Below are positions 1-5,943 of a stretch of DNA of 8,863 nucleotides, one piece after another. The DNA lies in assembly GCA_045644025.1 (NCBI GenBank), contig JAZRGE010000049.1, positions 1 through 8,863 on the forward strand, given 5' to 3'. The notes beneath the pieces are model-generated. The model made no database searches. It was given only the letters and a program-made list of their open reading frames with translations, and was not told where the DNA came from. This DNA comes from JAZRGE01 sp045644025. GTDB taxonomy: Bacteria; Bacillota; Clostridia; Oscillospirales; Acutalibacteraceae. Made by a program: the position numbers and the translations under genes. How positions within the stretch are numbered: position 1 is the stretch's first letter; the number at the start of each line of letters is the position of its first letter.

Positions 1-11
1 AGTAGTTTTAC

Positions 12-47
12 AAAAAAAGCCGACGAGAACATTCTCGTCGGCTTTTT
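12..47 (-). terminator. Rho-independent terminator of the unrecognised 51-989 gene
   Basis: A perfect 10-bp inverted repeat (GCCGACGAGA at 19-28, TCTCGTCGGC at 33-42) closes a 4-base loop. Read on the minus strand, it is followed by seven T residues (A tract at 12-18), the usual form of an intrinsic terminator. It lies 9 bases after the stop codon of the minus-strand gene. Five T residues at 43-47 mean it could also work for plus-strand transcription entering from the left. Confidence 0.9.
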
Positions 48-50
48 GCT

Positions 51-989
51 CTAAAACTCAATGTTGAAAAAAATTTTGCTCTGGGCTTCTTCCTTGGCTT
101 GGTTTTTCATAGAAATCCGCCCCTTGATGCCTACCAATTGTTTAAGCACACCGTCAATAGCGCAAGCCGTTGACTGCGACATTGTGGTAGAAGAACTTCC
201 CGCCAGCTCAAGCGTCATTTTCTTCACCCTGCGCTTTCCGGAGCAACAGGTGTCTATTAGATTGTTGATACTATCATCATATTTAAACCATTTAAGTGTA
301 GGCCTTTTCGGGAAACGCAGACCCCCAAATTCCGCTTCTACAAACCCGTACTGCTTTTTGCTGATGCTTTTCAATTCTTCATGAGTTACAACCACATCAG
401 CAGAAATCCTACTGGTTTCACCACCCGCACTAACATCCTTTTGTTTCATCTTGATGCTACTGTTTGCTTCGCTGATACTAATTTTACAACGTTTTGCACC
501 AATAAATTCTGCTACGCGTTGCAATTCATCCAACTTTTCCTTAAGTGTCCTACCAAAGATACCATCGGCCTGGATAAATCTTCCACGGTCGAAATTATCC
601 ACATAATATACCGCATTACAAACGGGAACGGGAACAAATTCTATTCCGCTAAACTCAATTGCTTCATCATAAAGGTATAAAACTTCTTCACCCGCGTCCT
701 CCCCAAGCCATCCAATAGCACCCTCGCAAACATCAATACCACGGCGAACCGCATCATCCACAATAGCCACTATATTTGGAATGTTAAAATCCTTACTCCT
801 ATAATGTTCAGGAAATATGGGATTGTATTTCTCGACTTTGCGGGTATATTGTGCTTCCTTGGTTTTTTTGGCAATCGCTTCAACACCTGCTTTTGCTTCG
901 CCAACTGTTTTTTTCCCGATTTTCACAGAACTTTGCACTATACCCGAAATTGTATCCACGGTTTTTTTCTTGTTGATTTCAATCTTCAT
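51..989 (-). CDS. Protein of unknown function, 312 aa
   Basis: I do not recognise this protein's family function. The ATG at 989 is preferred over a GTG at 998 because a GGGGTG stretch lies about 6 bases before the ATG. The first 45 residues are rich in Lys, Thr, Val and Ala and look amphipathic or helical. They are followed by a mixed alpha/beta body with a tract near residues 70-95 (VDDAVRRGIDVCEGAIGWLG) and another near 130 (AVYYVDNFDRGRFI) that look like conserved motifs. There is no signal peptide or clear membrane segment, so a soluble cytoplasmic protein is likely. The gene is visibly more AT-rich than its neighbours and uses TTA leucine codons, which the nearby nagA, hom and lysC genes avoid; this may mean recent acquisition. 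It is a single-gene unit with its own terminator. From memory it resembles hypothetical proteins of gut Bacillota, but I cannot name a domain. Confidence 0.8.
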   Translation of the reverse strand: MKIEINKKKTVDTISGIVQSSVKIGKKTVGEAKAGVEAIAKKTKEAQYTRKVEKYNPIFPEHYRSKDFNIPNIVAIVDDAVRRGIDVCEGAIGWLGEDAGEEVLYLYDEAIEFSGIEFVPVPVCNAVYYVDNFDRGRFIQADGIFGRTLKEKLDELQRVAEFIGAKRCKISISEANSSIKMKQKDVSAGGETSRISADVVVTHEELKSISKKQYGFVEAEFGGLRFPKRPTLKWFKYDDSINNLIDTCCSGKRRVKKMTLELAGSSSTTMSQSTACAIDGVLKQLVGIKGRISMKNQAKEEAQSKIFFNIEF

Positions 990-1051
990 ATGTAGCACCC
1001 CATAATCACATGATTTTTATCACAAGAGAATTTGTTATTTTCGCGAACTTT

Positions 1052-1080
1052 ATTCTATCATATAATTATTACGCATGCAA
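1052..1080 (-). promoter_or_regulatory. Possible promoter of the unrecognised 51-989 gene
   Basis: On the minus strand, TTGCAT (1075-1080) and TAGAAT (1052-1057) are 17 bases apart. The -10 matches the sigma-A consensus at 5 of 6 positions, but the -35 at only 3 of 6. The region is AT-rich and other pairings are possible, for example TATGAT a few bases upstream. Transcription would start around 1045, leaving a leader of about 55 bases. Confidence 0.4.
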
Positions 1081-1129
1081 TAACTTACACAAACTGTGGT
1101 CAATGTAGAAGTCAAACCCCTACAAGTAT

Positions 1130-1166
1130 AAAAAAACACCCAAGCCGATAGGCTCGGGTGTTTTTT
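1130..1166 (-). terminator. Rho-independent terminator of nagA
   Basis: The arms at 1137-1146 and 1151-1160 pair with one mismatch (A1142 with C1155) around a GATA loop. Read on the minus strand, the hairpin is followed by seven T residues (A tract at 1130-1136). It lies directly after the nagA stop codon at 1170-1172. A matching T tract on the plus strand (1161-1166) makes the structure symmetric, but no plus-strand gene reads into it. Confidence 0.9.
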
Positions 1167-1169
1167 CTT

Positions 1170-2291
1170 TTATATTCTCTTGCCGCCCATATAGACTGCT
1201 TGGCGGTTAAGCTCGGAATCGCAGACCACAAAATCGGCCAAATTGCCTTCGGCAATCACACCGATATCGGTTCTGCCAAGCTGCTTGGCGGGGGTGGCGG
1301 TGGCAGCGGTGATAGCAACTTCCTTCTCGATGCCAAACTCCACAGCCTTGAGCATACAATCATAAAGATTGGTGGCAGAGCCTGCGATCGTGCCATCGGC
1401 AAGCTTGGCTATGCCGCCCTTAAGGAACACATCCTGGCCGCCCAGCTCATACTGGCCGTCGGGCATGCCACAGCAGCGCAGGGCATCGGAAATAAGGCAC
1501 ACGCGGCCGGGGAAAAGCTTGAAGGCCATTCTCACAGCGCTTTCGTGCACGTGCTGGCCATCGCAAATAAGCTCAGCCACCACGGCATCGTTCTCGCTGC
1601 CGGCACCGATGGGACCGGGATTGCGGTGATGAATACCGGGCATTGCATTATAAAGATGAGTAAGGTGAGTGGCACCTGCGTTTATCACGGCTTTGGCTTC
1701 GTCGTAGTTGCAATCGGTGTGTGCAATGGAAACGGTGCAGAGCTTAGAAGCGGCTTCGGCAAACTCCACAGCACCGGGCAACTCGGCGGCCACGTCGGCA
1801 ATGCGCACAAGGCCGTTGGATGCTTCGTAAAGCTCCTTGAAGGCCTCAAAATCGGGGGTCTTCAGATAGGCGCCGTTCTGCGCACCCTTTTTCTTTTCGG
1901 AAAAGAAGGGGCCTTCCATCTGGATGCCTGCAAGGCGAGCATAGCCCTCGGGAGCAGCAGCATTAAACTTAGCGGCCTGCCTGAAAGCCTTATCCAGCAC
2001 TTCGTAGGGCAATGTCATAGAAGCGGGGGCAAAGGATGTGATACCATTGGCGGCAAGATATTTTGCCATCTTTTCGATACCTTCGTATTCACCATCGGAA
2101 AAATCGGCACCGGAATTGCCGTGATTGTGAACGTCGATAAGGCCGGGGATCACATAGGCACCGCCCAGATCTACACCCTCTTCTTCGGGAATATCAAAGA
2201 TAATTTTGGAAAATTTATCGCCTTCCACATAGAAGCTGCCCTGCTTAAAGCAGCCATCCTGTGTAAAAATATTAGCATTCTTAAAAAGCAT
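1170..2291 (-). CDS. nagA: N-acetylglucosamine-6-phosphate deacetylase
   Basis: This cytoplasmic amidohydrolase removes acetate from N-acetylglucosamine-6-phosphate to give glucosamine-6-phosphate, a step in amino-sugar use and cell wall recycling. The 373-residue product has the family's usual length. Visible family marks are the HxH metal site (His55 and His57 in VIPGLIDVHNHG), the metal-ligand Glu126 in MEGPF, His191 in SIAHTD, His212 in THLYNAM, and the catalytic Asp269 in LISDA. All expected active-site residues are present. The ATG at 2291 follows a clear GGAGG (about 2299-2303); the reading frame stays open upstream to 2405, but that extension has no ribosome site and no family similarity. 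The gene appears to be transcribed alone, with a promoter upstream and a terminator right after. The usual partner nagB (glucosamine-6-phosphate deaminase) is not in the window. Confidence 0.96.
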   Translation of the reverse strand: MLFKNANIFTQDGCFKQGSFYVEGDKFSKIIFDIPEEEGVDLGGAYVIPGLIDVHNHGNSGADFSDGEYEGIEKMAKYLAANGITSFAPASMTLPYEVLDKAFRQAAKFNAAAPEGYARLAGIQMEGPFFSEKKKGAQNGAYLKTPDFEAFKELYEASNGLVRIADVAAELPGAVEFAEAASKLCTVSIAHTDCNYDEAKAVINAGATHLTHLYNAMPGIHHRNPGPIGAGSENDAVVAELICDGQHVHESAVRMAFKLFPGRVCLISDALRCCGMPDGQYELGGQDVFLKGGIAKLADGTIAGSATNLYDCMLKAVEFGIEKEVAITAATATPAKQLGRTDIGVIAEGNLADFVVCDSELNRQAVYMGGKRI

Positions 2292-2325
2292 AATTTTACC
2301 TCCGTTGCTTTTAATCTCTATTTTT

Positions 2326-2354
2326 ATGATGCCACGAAAACGCCGCCGTGTCAA
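2326..2354 (-). promoter_or_regulatory. Likely nagA promoter
   Basis: On the minus strand a perfect TTGACA -35 (2349-2354) is followed after 17 bases by CATCAT (2326-2331), which matches the -10 consensus at 4 of 6 positions. Transcription would start near 2319, about 28 bases before the nagA ATG. The weak -10 suggests moderate activity or help from an activator. I saw no DasR/NagR-type operator (TGGTCTAGACCA-like) in this spacer. Confidence 0.6.
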
Positions 2355-2388
2355 GAGAAAAGGGCATAAATTAATATGTCGATAAACA

Positions 2389-2423
2389 TAATAATTTGTT
2401 GACAAATTGTGAACAAATTATTA
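2389..2423. promoter_or_regulatory. 35-bp near-perfect palindrome, probable operator
   Basis: Outer arms TAATAATTTGTT (2389-2400) and AACAAATTATTA (2412-2423) are perfect 12-bp inverted repeats. The 11-base centre contains a further inverted repeat, ACAA and TTGT around A2406. Only the pair G2401/G2411 breaks the symmetry. The site can also be read as two TTGT-NN-ACAA units (2396-2405 and 2407-2416) centred 11 bp apart, one helical turn. It covers the -35 and touches the -10 of the zinc-ribbon gene promoter, so a bound dimer or pair of dimers would block RNA polymerase. Its centre is about 52 bp upstream of the nagA -35, so an effect on nagA is possible. The regulator is unknown and is not encoded in the window. 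Confidence 0.75.
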
Positions 2424-2427
2424 AAAT
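2399..2427 (+). promoter_or_regulatory. Strong sigma-A-like promoter of the zinc-ribbon gene
   Basis: A perfect TTGACA -35 (2399-2404) is followed after exactly 17 bases by TAAAAT (2422-2427), which matches the -10 consensus at 5 of 6 positions. Transcription would start around 2434, giving a leader of about 30 bases up to the ATG at 2465. The promoter lies inside the 2389-2423 palindrome, which suggests repression control. Confidence 0.8.
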
Positions 2428-2464
2428 AGAATTGGGAATTACCCATATTAAAGGAGGAAAAATT

Positions 2465-2911
2465 ATGGCATTTTGTACAAATTGTGGCGCTCAGATGAAC
2501 GACGGTCAACAGTTCTGCACTTCCTGCGGAACAAAGGTTGCTGCTGCAGCTCCTGTTGCCGAACCCACTCCCGTAGCACAGGCTCCTGTTTATCAGGCTG
2601 CTCCTGCTGCCAAGGAATCCACTTGGGATGGCGGCGTGCTCGACACCATCGTTAATTCCATTATCGCAAGCTTGATTATGAGCATCACCTGCGGTATCGG
2701 TACACCCTGGGCTATCTGCTACATATTCAGATTTATCGTGGAGCACTCCATTGTGGATGGCAAGCGCATGAAGTTCACCGGCACAGGCGGCGGTCTGTTT
2801 GCTCAGTGGATCAAGTGGTTCATCCTTATGGTTATTACCTGCGGTATCTACAGCTTCTGGGTAACTCCCAGGCTCTACAAGTGGATCGTAAGCCACATCC
2901 ACGAAGCATAA
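2465..2911 (+). CDS. Zinc-ribbon membrane protein with duplicated C-terminal unit, 148 aa
   Basis: Residues 4-21 hold a zinc ribbon with two CxxC pairs (Cys4, Cys7, Cys18, Cys21), the small N-terminal ribbon common in Bacillota membrane proteins. A flexible linker rich in Ala, Pro and Val (about 25-50) leads to a hydrophobic C-terminal half. That half has two related units: around 67-97 (SITCGIGTPW...FIVEH) and 116-146 (VITCGIYSFW...WIVSH), each with ITCGI, a Trp and a basic or aromatic helix ending in H. The second unit resembles the DUF898/YjgN-type pattern of GIY.FW followed by KW..H. I expect two membrane segments with the ribbon in the cytoplasm; the function is unknown. The start at 2465 has an AAAGGAGG site 7 bases upstream, so the extension to 2396 is rejected. 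A terminator follows the stop codon. Confidence 0.9.
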   Translation: MAFCTNCGAQMNDGQQFCTSCGTKVAAAAPVAEPTPVAQAPVYQAAPAAKESTWDGGVLDTIVNSIIASLIMSITCGIGTPWAICYIFRFIVEHSIVDGKRMKFTGTGGGLFAQWIKWFILMVITCGIYSFWVTPRLYKWIVSHIHEA

Positions 2912-2940
2912 TTGCTTTTTAGGAAAACATATTGTATAAT
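2912..2940 (+). promoter_or_regulatory. Possible promoter of the DUF2752 gene, embedded in a terminator
   Basis: A perfect TATAAT -10 (2935-2940) lies 17 bases after TTGCTT (2912-2917), a half-matching -35. Transcription would start around 2946-2948, inside the left arm of the 2938-2967 hairpin. Such a transcript would lack most of that arm and so could not form the terminator, whereas readthrough RNA from the gene upstream would form it. Confidence 0.55.
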
Positions 2941-2971
2941 AAGCGGTGCACAGATGCACCGCTTATTTTTT
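2938..2971 (+). terminator. Rho-independent terminator of the zinc-ribbon gene
   Basis: A perfect 13-bp stem (2938-2950 with 2955-2967) around a CAGA loop, with a GC-rich core of GCGGTGCA, runs into a T tract ending at 2971. It begins 26 bases after the zinc-ribbon stop codon. The ribosome binding site of the next gene (AAAGGAGA, 2974-2980) starts just past the T tract. Confidence 0.9.
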
Positions 2972-2986
2972 GAAAGGAGATATAGT

Positions 2987-3412
2987 ATGGAAGAAAAAAA
3001 GCTATATAAGGCCCGCGCGCTCAGCCTTGCCAAAAAAGCCGCTCCCCTGCTTCTCTTGGGGCTTGCCTACTATATCTTCGTGCGCATCACAGGCCACGGC
3101 CTGCCTTGCATAATCCAGGCTATCACAAAGGCCTACTGCCCCGGTTGCGGCATAAGCCGAATGTGCGTGGCGCTGATCGGCGGCGATATAAAGGCCGCCG
3201 CAGGCTACAATCTAATGGTGCTGTGCCTGCTGCCCTTTGGAGCTATCTGGGCTCTTATTAAGGCCTATCAATATATTAAAACGGGCAAGACCACCTACGG
3301 CAAATTCGAGCTTGTGCTGTGGATAATTCTGCTTATAATAGTGGTTGCCTTTTGGGTGATGCGCAATCTGCCCCAATTTGCCTTTCTGGCACCTGCCCCT
3401 TATGGAGTATAG
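2987..3412 (+). CDS. DUF2752 family membrane protein, 141 aa
   Basis: The CPGCGISR motif at residues 51-58, followed by an ALIGGD tract and an AAGYNLMV tract, is the signature of DUF2752, a family of small membrane proteins of unknown function. Three hydrophobic segments are visible, near residues 19-33, 75-93 and 108-126, with a short basic N-terminus, so the product should sit in the cytoplasmic membrane. The two Cys of CPGC form a CxxC-like pair that could bind metal or act in redox chemistry, but nothing here proves either. The ATG at 2987 has an AAAGGAGA site 6 bases upstream; the frame is open back to 2912, but that part spans the terminator and is rejected. The gene ends 4 bases before a terminator shared with lysC on the other strand. 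In other Bacillota DUF2752 genes often sit beside zinc-ribbon or CD225-like membrane protein genes, which fits this pairing (recalled, not checked). Confidence 0.9.
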   Translation: MEEKKLYKARALSLAKKAAPLLLLGLAYYIFVRITGHGLPCIIQAITKAYCPGCGISRMCVALIGGDIKAAAGYNLMVLCLLPFGAIWALIKAYQYIKTGKTTYGKFELVLWIILLIIVVAFWVMRNLPQFAFLAPAPYGV

Positions 3413-3415
3413 AAT

Positions 3416-3442
3416 AAAAAAGCCGCCCGATGGGCGGCTTTT
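3416..3442. terminator. Bidirectional terminator between the DUF2752 gene and lysC
   Basis: An 8-bp perfect stem (AGCCGCCC at 3421-3428, GGGCGGCT at 3432-3439) with a GAT loop is flanked by six A residues on the left and four T residues on the right. The minus-strand T tract is the longer, so it should stop the lysC operon well. It lies 3 bases after the plus-strand stop codon and 11 bases after the lysC stop codon. Confidence 0.88.
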
Positions 3443-3453
3443 AATTTGCTTTT

Positions 3454-4671
3454 TTAGTTGAGGCCATCAAAGAAGGCATCGTGAACAGCGCGGAGAGCAC
3501 TCTTGGATTTATCGGCATCGATAAGAACGGAGATCTTGATCTCGCTGGTGGAGATAAAGCGGATGTTGATATCGGCAGAATAAAGTGCCTCGAACATCTT
3601 AGCGGCAATACCGGGATGGCTTTCCATACCTGTGCCCACAATGGAGAGCTTAGAAAGCTCGGTGTTGTAGGAAATATCGCTGAAGTTCATAGTATCCTTC
3701 ATGCCGTTGGCTGCTGTAATGGCAGCATCCAGCTGAGATTTGGAAACTGTGAAGGTGATGTCCTTTGTGCCGTCGCGGCCAACAGACTGAAGAATAATAT
3801 CCACGTTTACCTTGGCTGCTGCCAGGGCATTAAAGAACTTAAATGCAATACCGGGAGAATCCTTAAGACCTATAATAGAAATGACTGCTATGTCGTCGTC
3901 CTTAGCTACACCGCTGATGATTGTTTTTTCCACGTTTGCTACCTCCTTAACAATGGTACCGGGTTTATTTTCGAGGCTGGAAAGAACCTCTATTTCAACA
4001 TTATATTTCTTGGCCATTTCAACCGAGCGGTTGTTGAGCACCTGGGCGCCGAGAGTGGCCAGCTCCAGCATTTCGTCGTAGGTGATCTCGCTCAGCTTCT
4101 TTGCGTTGGGAGCGATTCTCGGATCGGTGGTGTAAACACCGTCTACATCGGTGTAGATCTGGCAAAGATCAGCCTTAAGGGCTGCTGCCAGAGCCACAGC
4201 GCTGGTATCGGAGCCGCCGCGACCGAGAGTTGTGATATCGTCATACTTATTAAGGCCCTGGAAGCCTGCCACAATCACTATGTTGTTCTTATCCAGCTCG
4301 GCATTGATCCTGGCGGGATTGATGCGCTTAATGCGGGCAAAACCATAGTTGGAATCGGTGACAAAGCCTGCCTGCCAGCCCAGCAGCGAAACAACGGGAT
4401 AACCCATCTGCTCAATAGCCATTGCCAGCAACGCAACCGACATCTGCTCGCCGGCCGAGAGAAGCATATCGGCTTCACGCTTGGAGCAACCATCGGGGGC
4501 AATTTCTTTCATCTTATCGATGAGATCGTCGGTAGTATCGCCCTGAGCGGATACAACCGTGATCACCCTGTTGCCTTTCTTATAATCTTCGGTGATGATA
4601 CGGGCTACGTTACGAACCCTTTCGGCATTGGCCACCGAGGAGCCGCCGAATTTTTTTACTATAAGGGACAT
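3454..4671 (-). CDS. lysC: Aspartate kinase (aspartokinase), monofunctional
   Basis: It phosphorylates aspartate to 4-aspartyl phosphate, the first step toward lysine, threonine and methionine. The 405-residue product has an N-terminal kinase domain starting with KKFGGSSV (residues 6-13), the SAGEQMS tract (72-78), and TTLGRGGSDTSA (147-158) leading to YTDVDGVYTTDPR (173-185). Two ACT regulatory domains follow, about 264-330 and 342-405. The ATG at 4671 has GGAGG 7 bases upstream. It is the last gene of the operon, 24 bases after hom. A strong internal ribosome site before GTG codon 247 would give a 159-residue ACT-only product, matching the alpha/beta arrangement known for Bacillus LysC. No lysine riboswitch is seen before the operon, so feedback control of the enzyme itself is probably important. 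Which amino acid inhibits it cannot be told from this reading. The gene could also be called ask. Confidence 0.97.
   Translation of the reverse strand: MSLIVKKFGGSSVANAERVRNVARIITEDYKKGNRVITVVSAQGDTTDDLIDKMKEIAPDGCSKREADMLLSAGEQMSVALLAMAIEQMGYPVVSLLGWQAGFVTDSNYGFARIKRINPARINAELDKNNIVIVAGFQGLNKYDDITTLGRGGSDTSAVALAAALKADLCQIYTDVDGVYTTDPRIAPNAKKLSEITYDEMLELATLGAQVLNNRSVEMAKKYNVEIEVLSSLENKPGTIVKEVANVEKTIISGVAKDDDIAVISIIGLKDSPGIAFKFFNALAAAKVNVDIILQSVGRDGTKDITFTVSKSQLDAAITAANGMKDTMNFSDISYNTELSKLSIVGTGMESHPGIAAKMFEALYSADINIRFISTSEIKISVLIDADKSKSALRAVHDAFFDGLN
3931..3948 (-). promoter_or_regulatory. Internal ribosome binding site and GTG start for a LysC beta subunit
   Basis: On the minus strand AAGGAGGT (3941-3948) lies 7 bases before an in-frame GTG (3931-3933). 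This is better than the ribosome site of the full-length gene. Starting there gives residues 247-405 of LysC, both ACT domains and no kinase domain. Bacillus aspartokinase II is known to make its small subunit from an internal in-frame start at nearly the same place. That this GTG is used here is an inference. Confidence 0.75.
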
Positions 4672-4695
4672 TTTTCTTCCTCCAAATCCCAAAAA

Positions 4696-5925
4696 TCAAT
4701 CAAACACACGAACCGCCGAAACAACGCTTGCCGCGCTGAGCCTTTGGAACTGATCGAACAATGTTTTTTCCGAAGCAAAGGGTGTGATGAAGGATATTTC
4801 ATCGCCGCCTTCGGAAATAGCTGTGGCTACATCGCCAAAAATACTACCGATCTCGCTTGTGGCCTTGCCGGGCTCAATAATGCGTGCACGAACCATCATG
4901 CGCACAGTATCCTCAGCGGAAGACACAACATAATCATCACTGCCGGGCTCCCAGAAGAGATACTTTCTGGCCGAGAGATGCTTCACACAATCGATAACAT
5001 CGGCAACGGCGGCCGAAGCTGTGGGCAGTTTGCCTGCTCCGCGGCCATAGAACATTACGTCGCCAATAGCATCGCCGCGCACCATAACGGCATTGAACAC
5101 GCCATCCACACCCGAAAGGATGTTGTCGCGGCTCACCAGGGCAGGATATACAGTGGCCGTGATCTTTCCATCGCTTCTCAGCTTGGTGCGGCCGATAAGC
5201 TTTATCACGTAGCCAAAATTACCCGCGGCATCGATATCCTTAAGGGATATCTTGCGGATACCTTCGGGCACCACCTGATCGGGGTACACGTGGCGGCCAA
5301 AGCCGAGAGAAGCAAGAATACATATCTTACGTGCGGCATCGAAGCCATCCACATCCGCAGTGGGATCCTTTTCGGCATAGCCCAGGCGCTGAGCCTCGGC
5401 CAGAGCATCCTCAAAGGTCTCTCCGTCTTTTATCATTTTATCCAGAATGAAGTTTGTTGTTCCGTTCAAAATGCCGGCAATCTCAAAAATATCGTTGGCT
5501 GCAAGGCACTGAGCAATAGGCCTGAGCACCGGAATACCGCCGCCCACGCTTGCCTCGAAAAGGAAGTTTACATTCTTATCGTTGGCAATCTGCAAAAGCT
5601 CATCGCCCTTGGCGGCCACAAGCTCTTTATTGGAAGTCACCACATTCTTGCCTGCAAGCAAGCATTTCTTCACGAAATCGTAGGCAGGATTTATGCCGCC
5701 CATAGTTTCCACCACAACGGCAACCTCGGGATCGTTGAGAATCACGTTGAAATCCTTGGTGAAGAGATCGGCATAGGAAAGCTCGGGGAACTCCCTGAGA
5801 TCCAGAATGTGCTTCACGTTTATTTCGTTCTTGGCTCTGGCGGCAATGGCATCGCGGTGCTTAAAAAGAACATCCACAACACCCGAGCCCACCGTGCCGT
5901 GGCCCATAACTGCTATATTAACCAT
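4696..5925 (-). CDS. hom: Homoserine dehydrogenase
   Basis: It reduces aspartate 4-semialdehyde to homoserine using NAD(P)H, the branch point toward threonine and methionine. The 409-residue product starts with a Rossmann nucleotide site, GHGTVGSG (8-15). It then has SNKELVA (98-104), the substrate tract GILNGTTNFILDKM (151-164) and the catalytic tract PTADVDGFDAARK (188-200) with Asp196 and Lys200. The last 70 residues (about 339-409) look like a shortened ACT domain: RMMVRARIIEPGKATSEIGSIF resembles the usual LRL.V.D.PG.LA.I..IF start. The section after it is several residues shorter than in the Bacillus enzyme, so amino-acid feedback could be weaker or different. The start at 5925 follows the ACT-protein stop codon by 18 bases, with an AGGAAAGGA tract about 10 bases upstream. 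lysC follows after 24 bases. Confidence 0.97.
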   Translation of the reverse strand: MVNIAVMGHGTVGSGVVDVLFKHRDAIAARAKNEINVKHILDLREFPELSYADLFTKDFNVILNDPEVAVVVETMGGINPAYDFVKKCLLAGKNVVTSNKELVAAKGDELLQIANDKNVNFLFEASVGGGIPVLRPIAQCLAANDIFEIAGILNGTTNFILDKMIKDGETFEDALAEAQRLGYAEKDPTADVDGFDAARKICILASLGFGRHVYPDQVVPEGIRKISLKDIDAAGNFGYVIKLIGRTKLRSDGKITATVYPALVSRDNILSGVDGVFNAVMVRGDAIGDVMFYGRGAGKLPTASAAVADVIDCVKHLSARKYLFWEPGSDDYVVSSAEDTVRMMVRARIIEPGKATSEIGSIFGDVATAISEGGDEISFITPFASEKTLFDQFQRLSAASVVSAVRVFD

Positions 5926-5943
5926 AGTGATATTATCCTTTCC

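Noticed and set aside
1004..1015. Short palindrome AATCACATGATT before the unrecognised gene
   Set aside because: Five-base arms in an AT-rich leader are expected by chance; no promoter element overlaps it.
1158..2369. Plus-strand open frame of 403 codons opposite nagA
   Set aside because: Same cause: nagA avoids TTA, CTA and TCA codons. The product has low-complexity Gly/His/Ala character and no recognisable domain.
2292..2405. Longer start for nagA (to 2405)
   Set aside because: The upstream extension crosses the nagA promoter and operator region, while the ATG at 2291 has a strong GGAGG and begins at the normal family N-terminus.
2389..2423. Palindrome as a Rex or GlnR/TnrA site
   Set aside because: Rex sites have TTGTTAA-like halves separated by 4 bases; here the comparable halves are 7 apart and differ. 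The GlnR pattern TGTNA-N7-TNACA needs 17 bp with A at position 5; this site has G there and a longer span.
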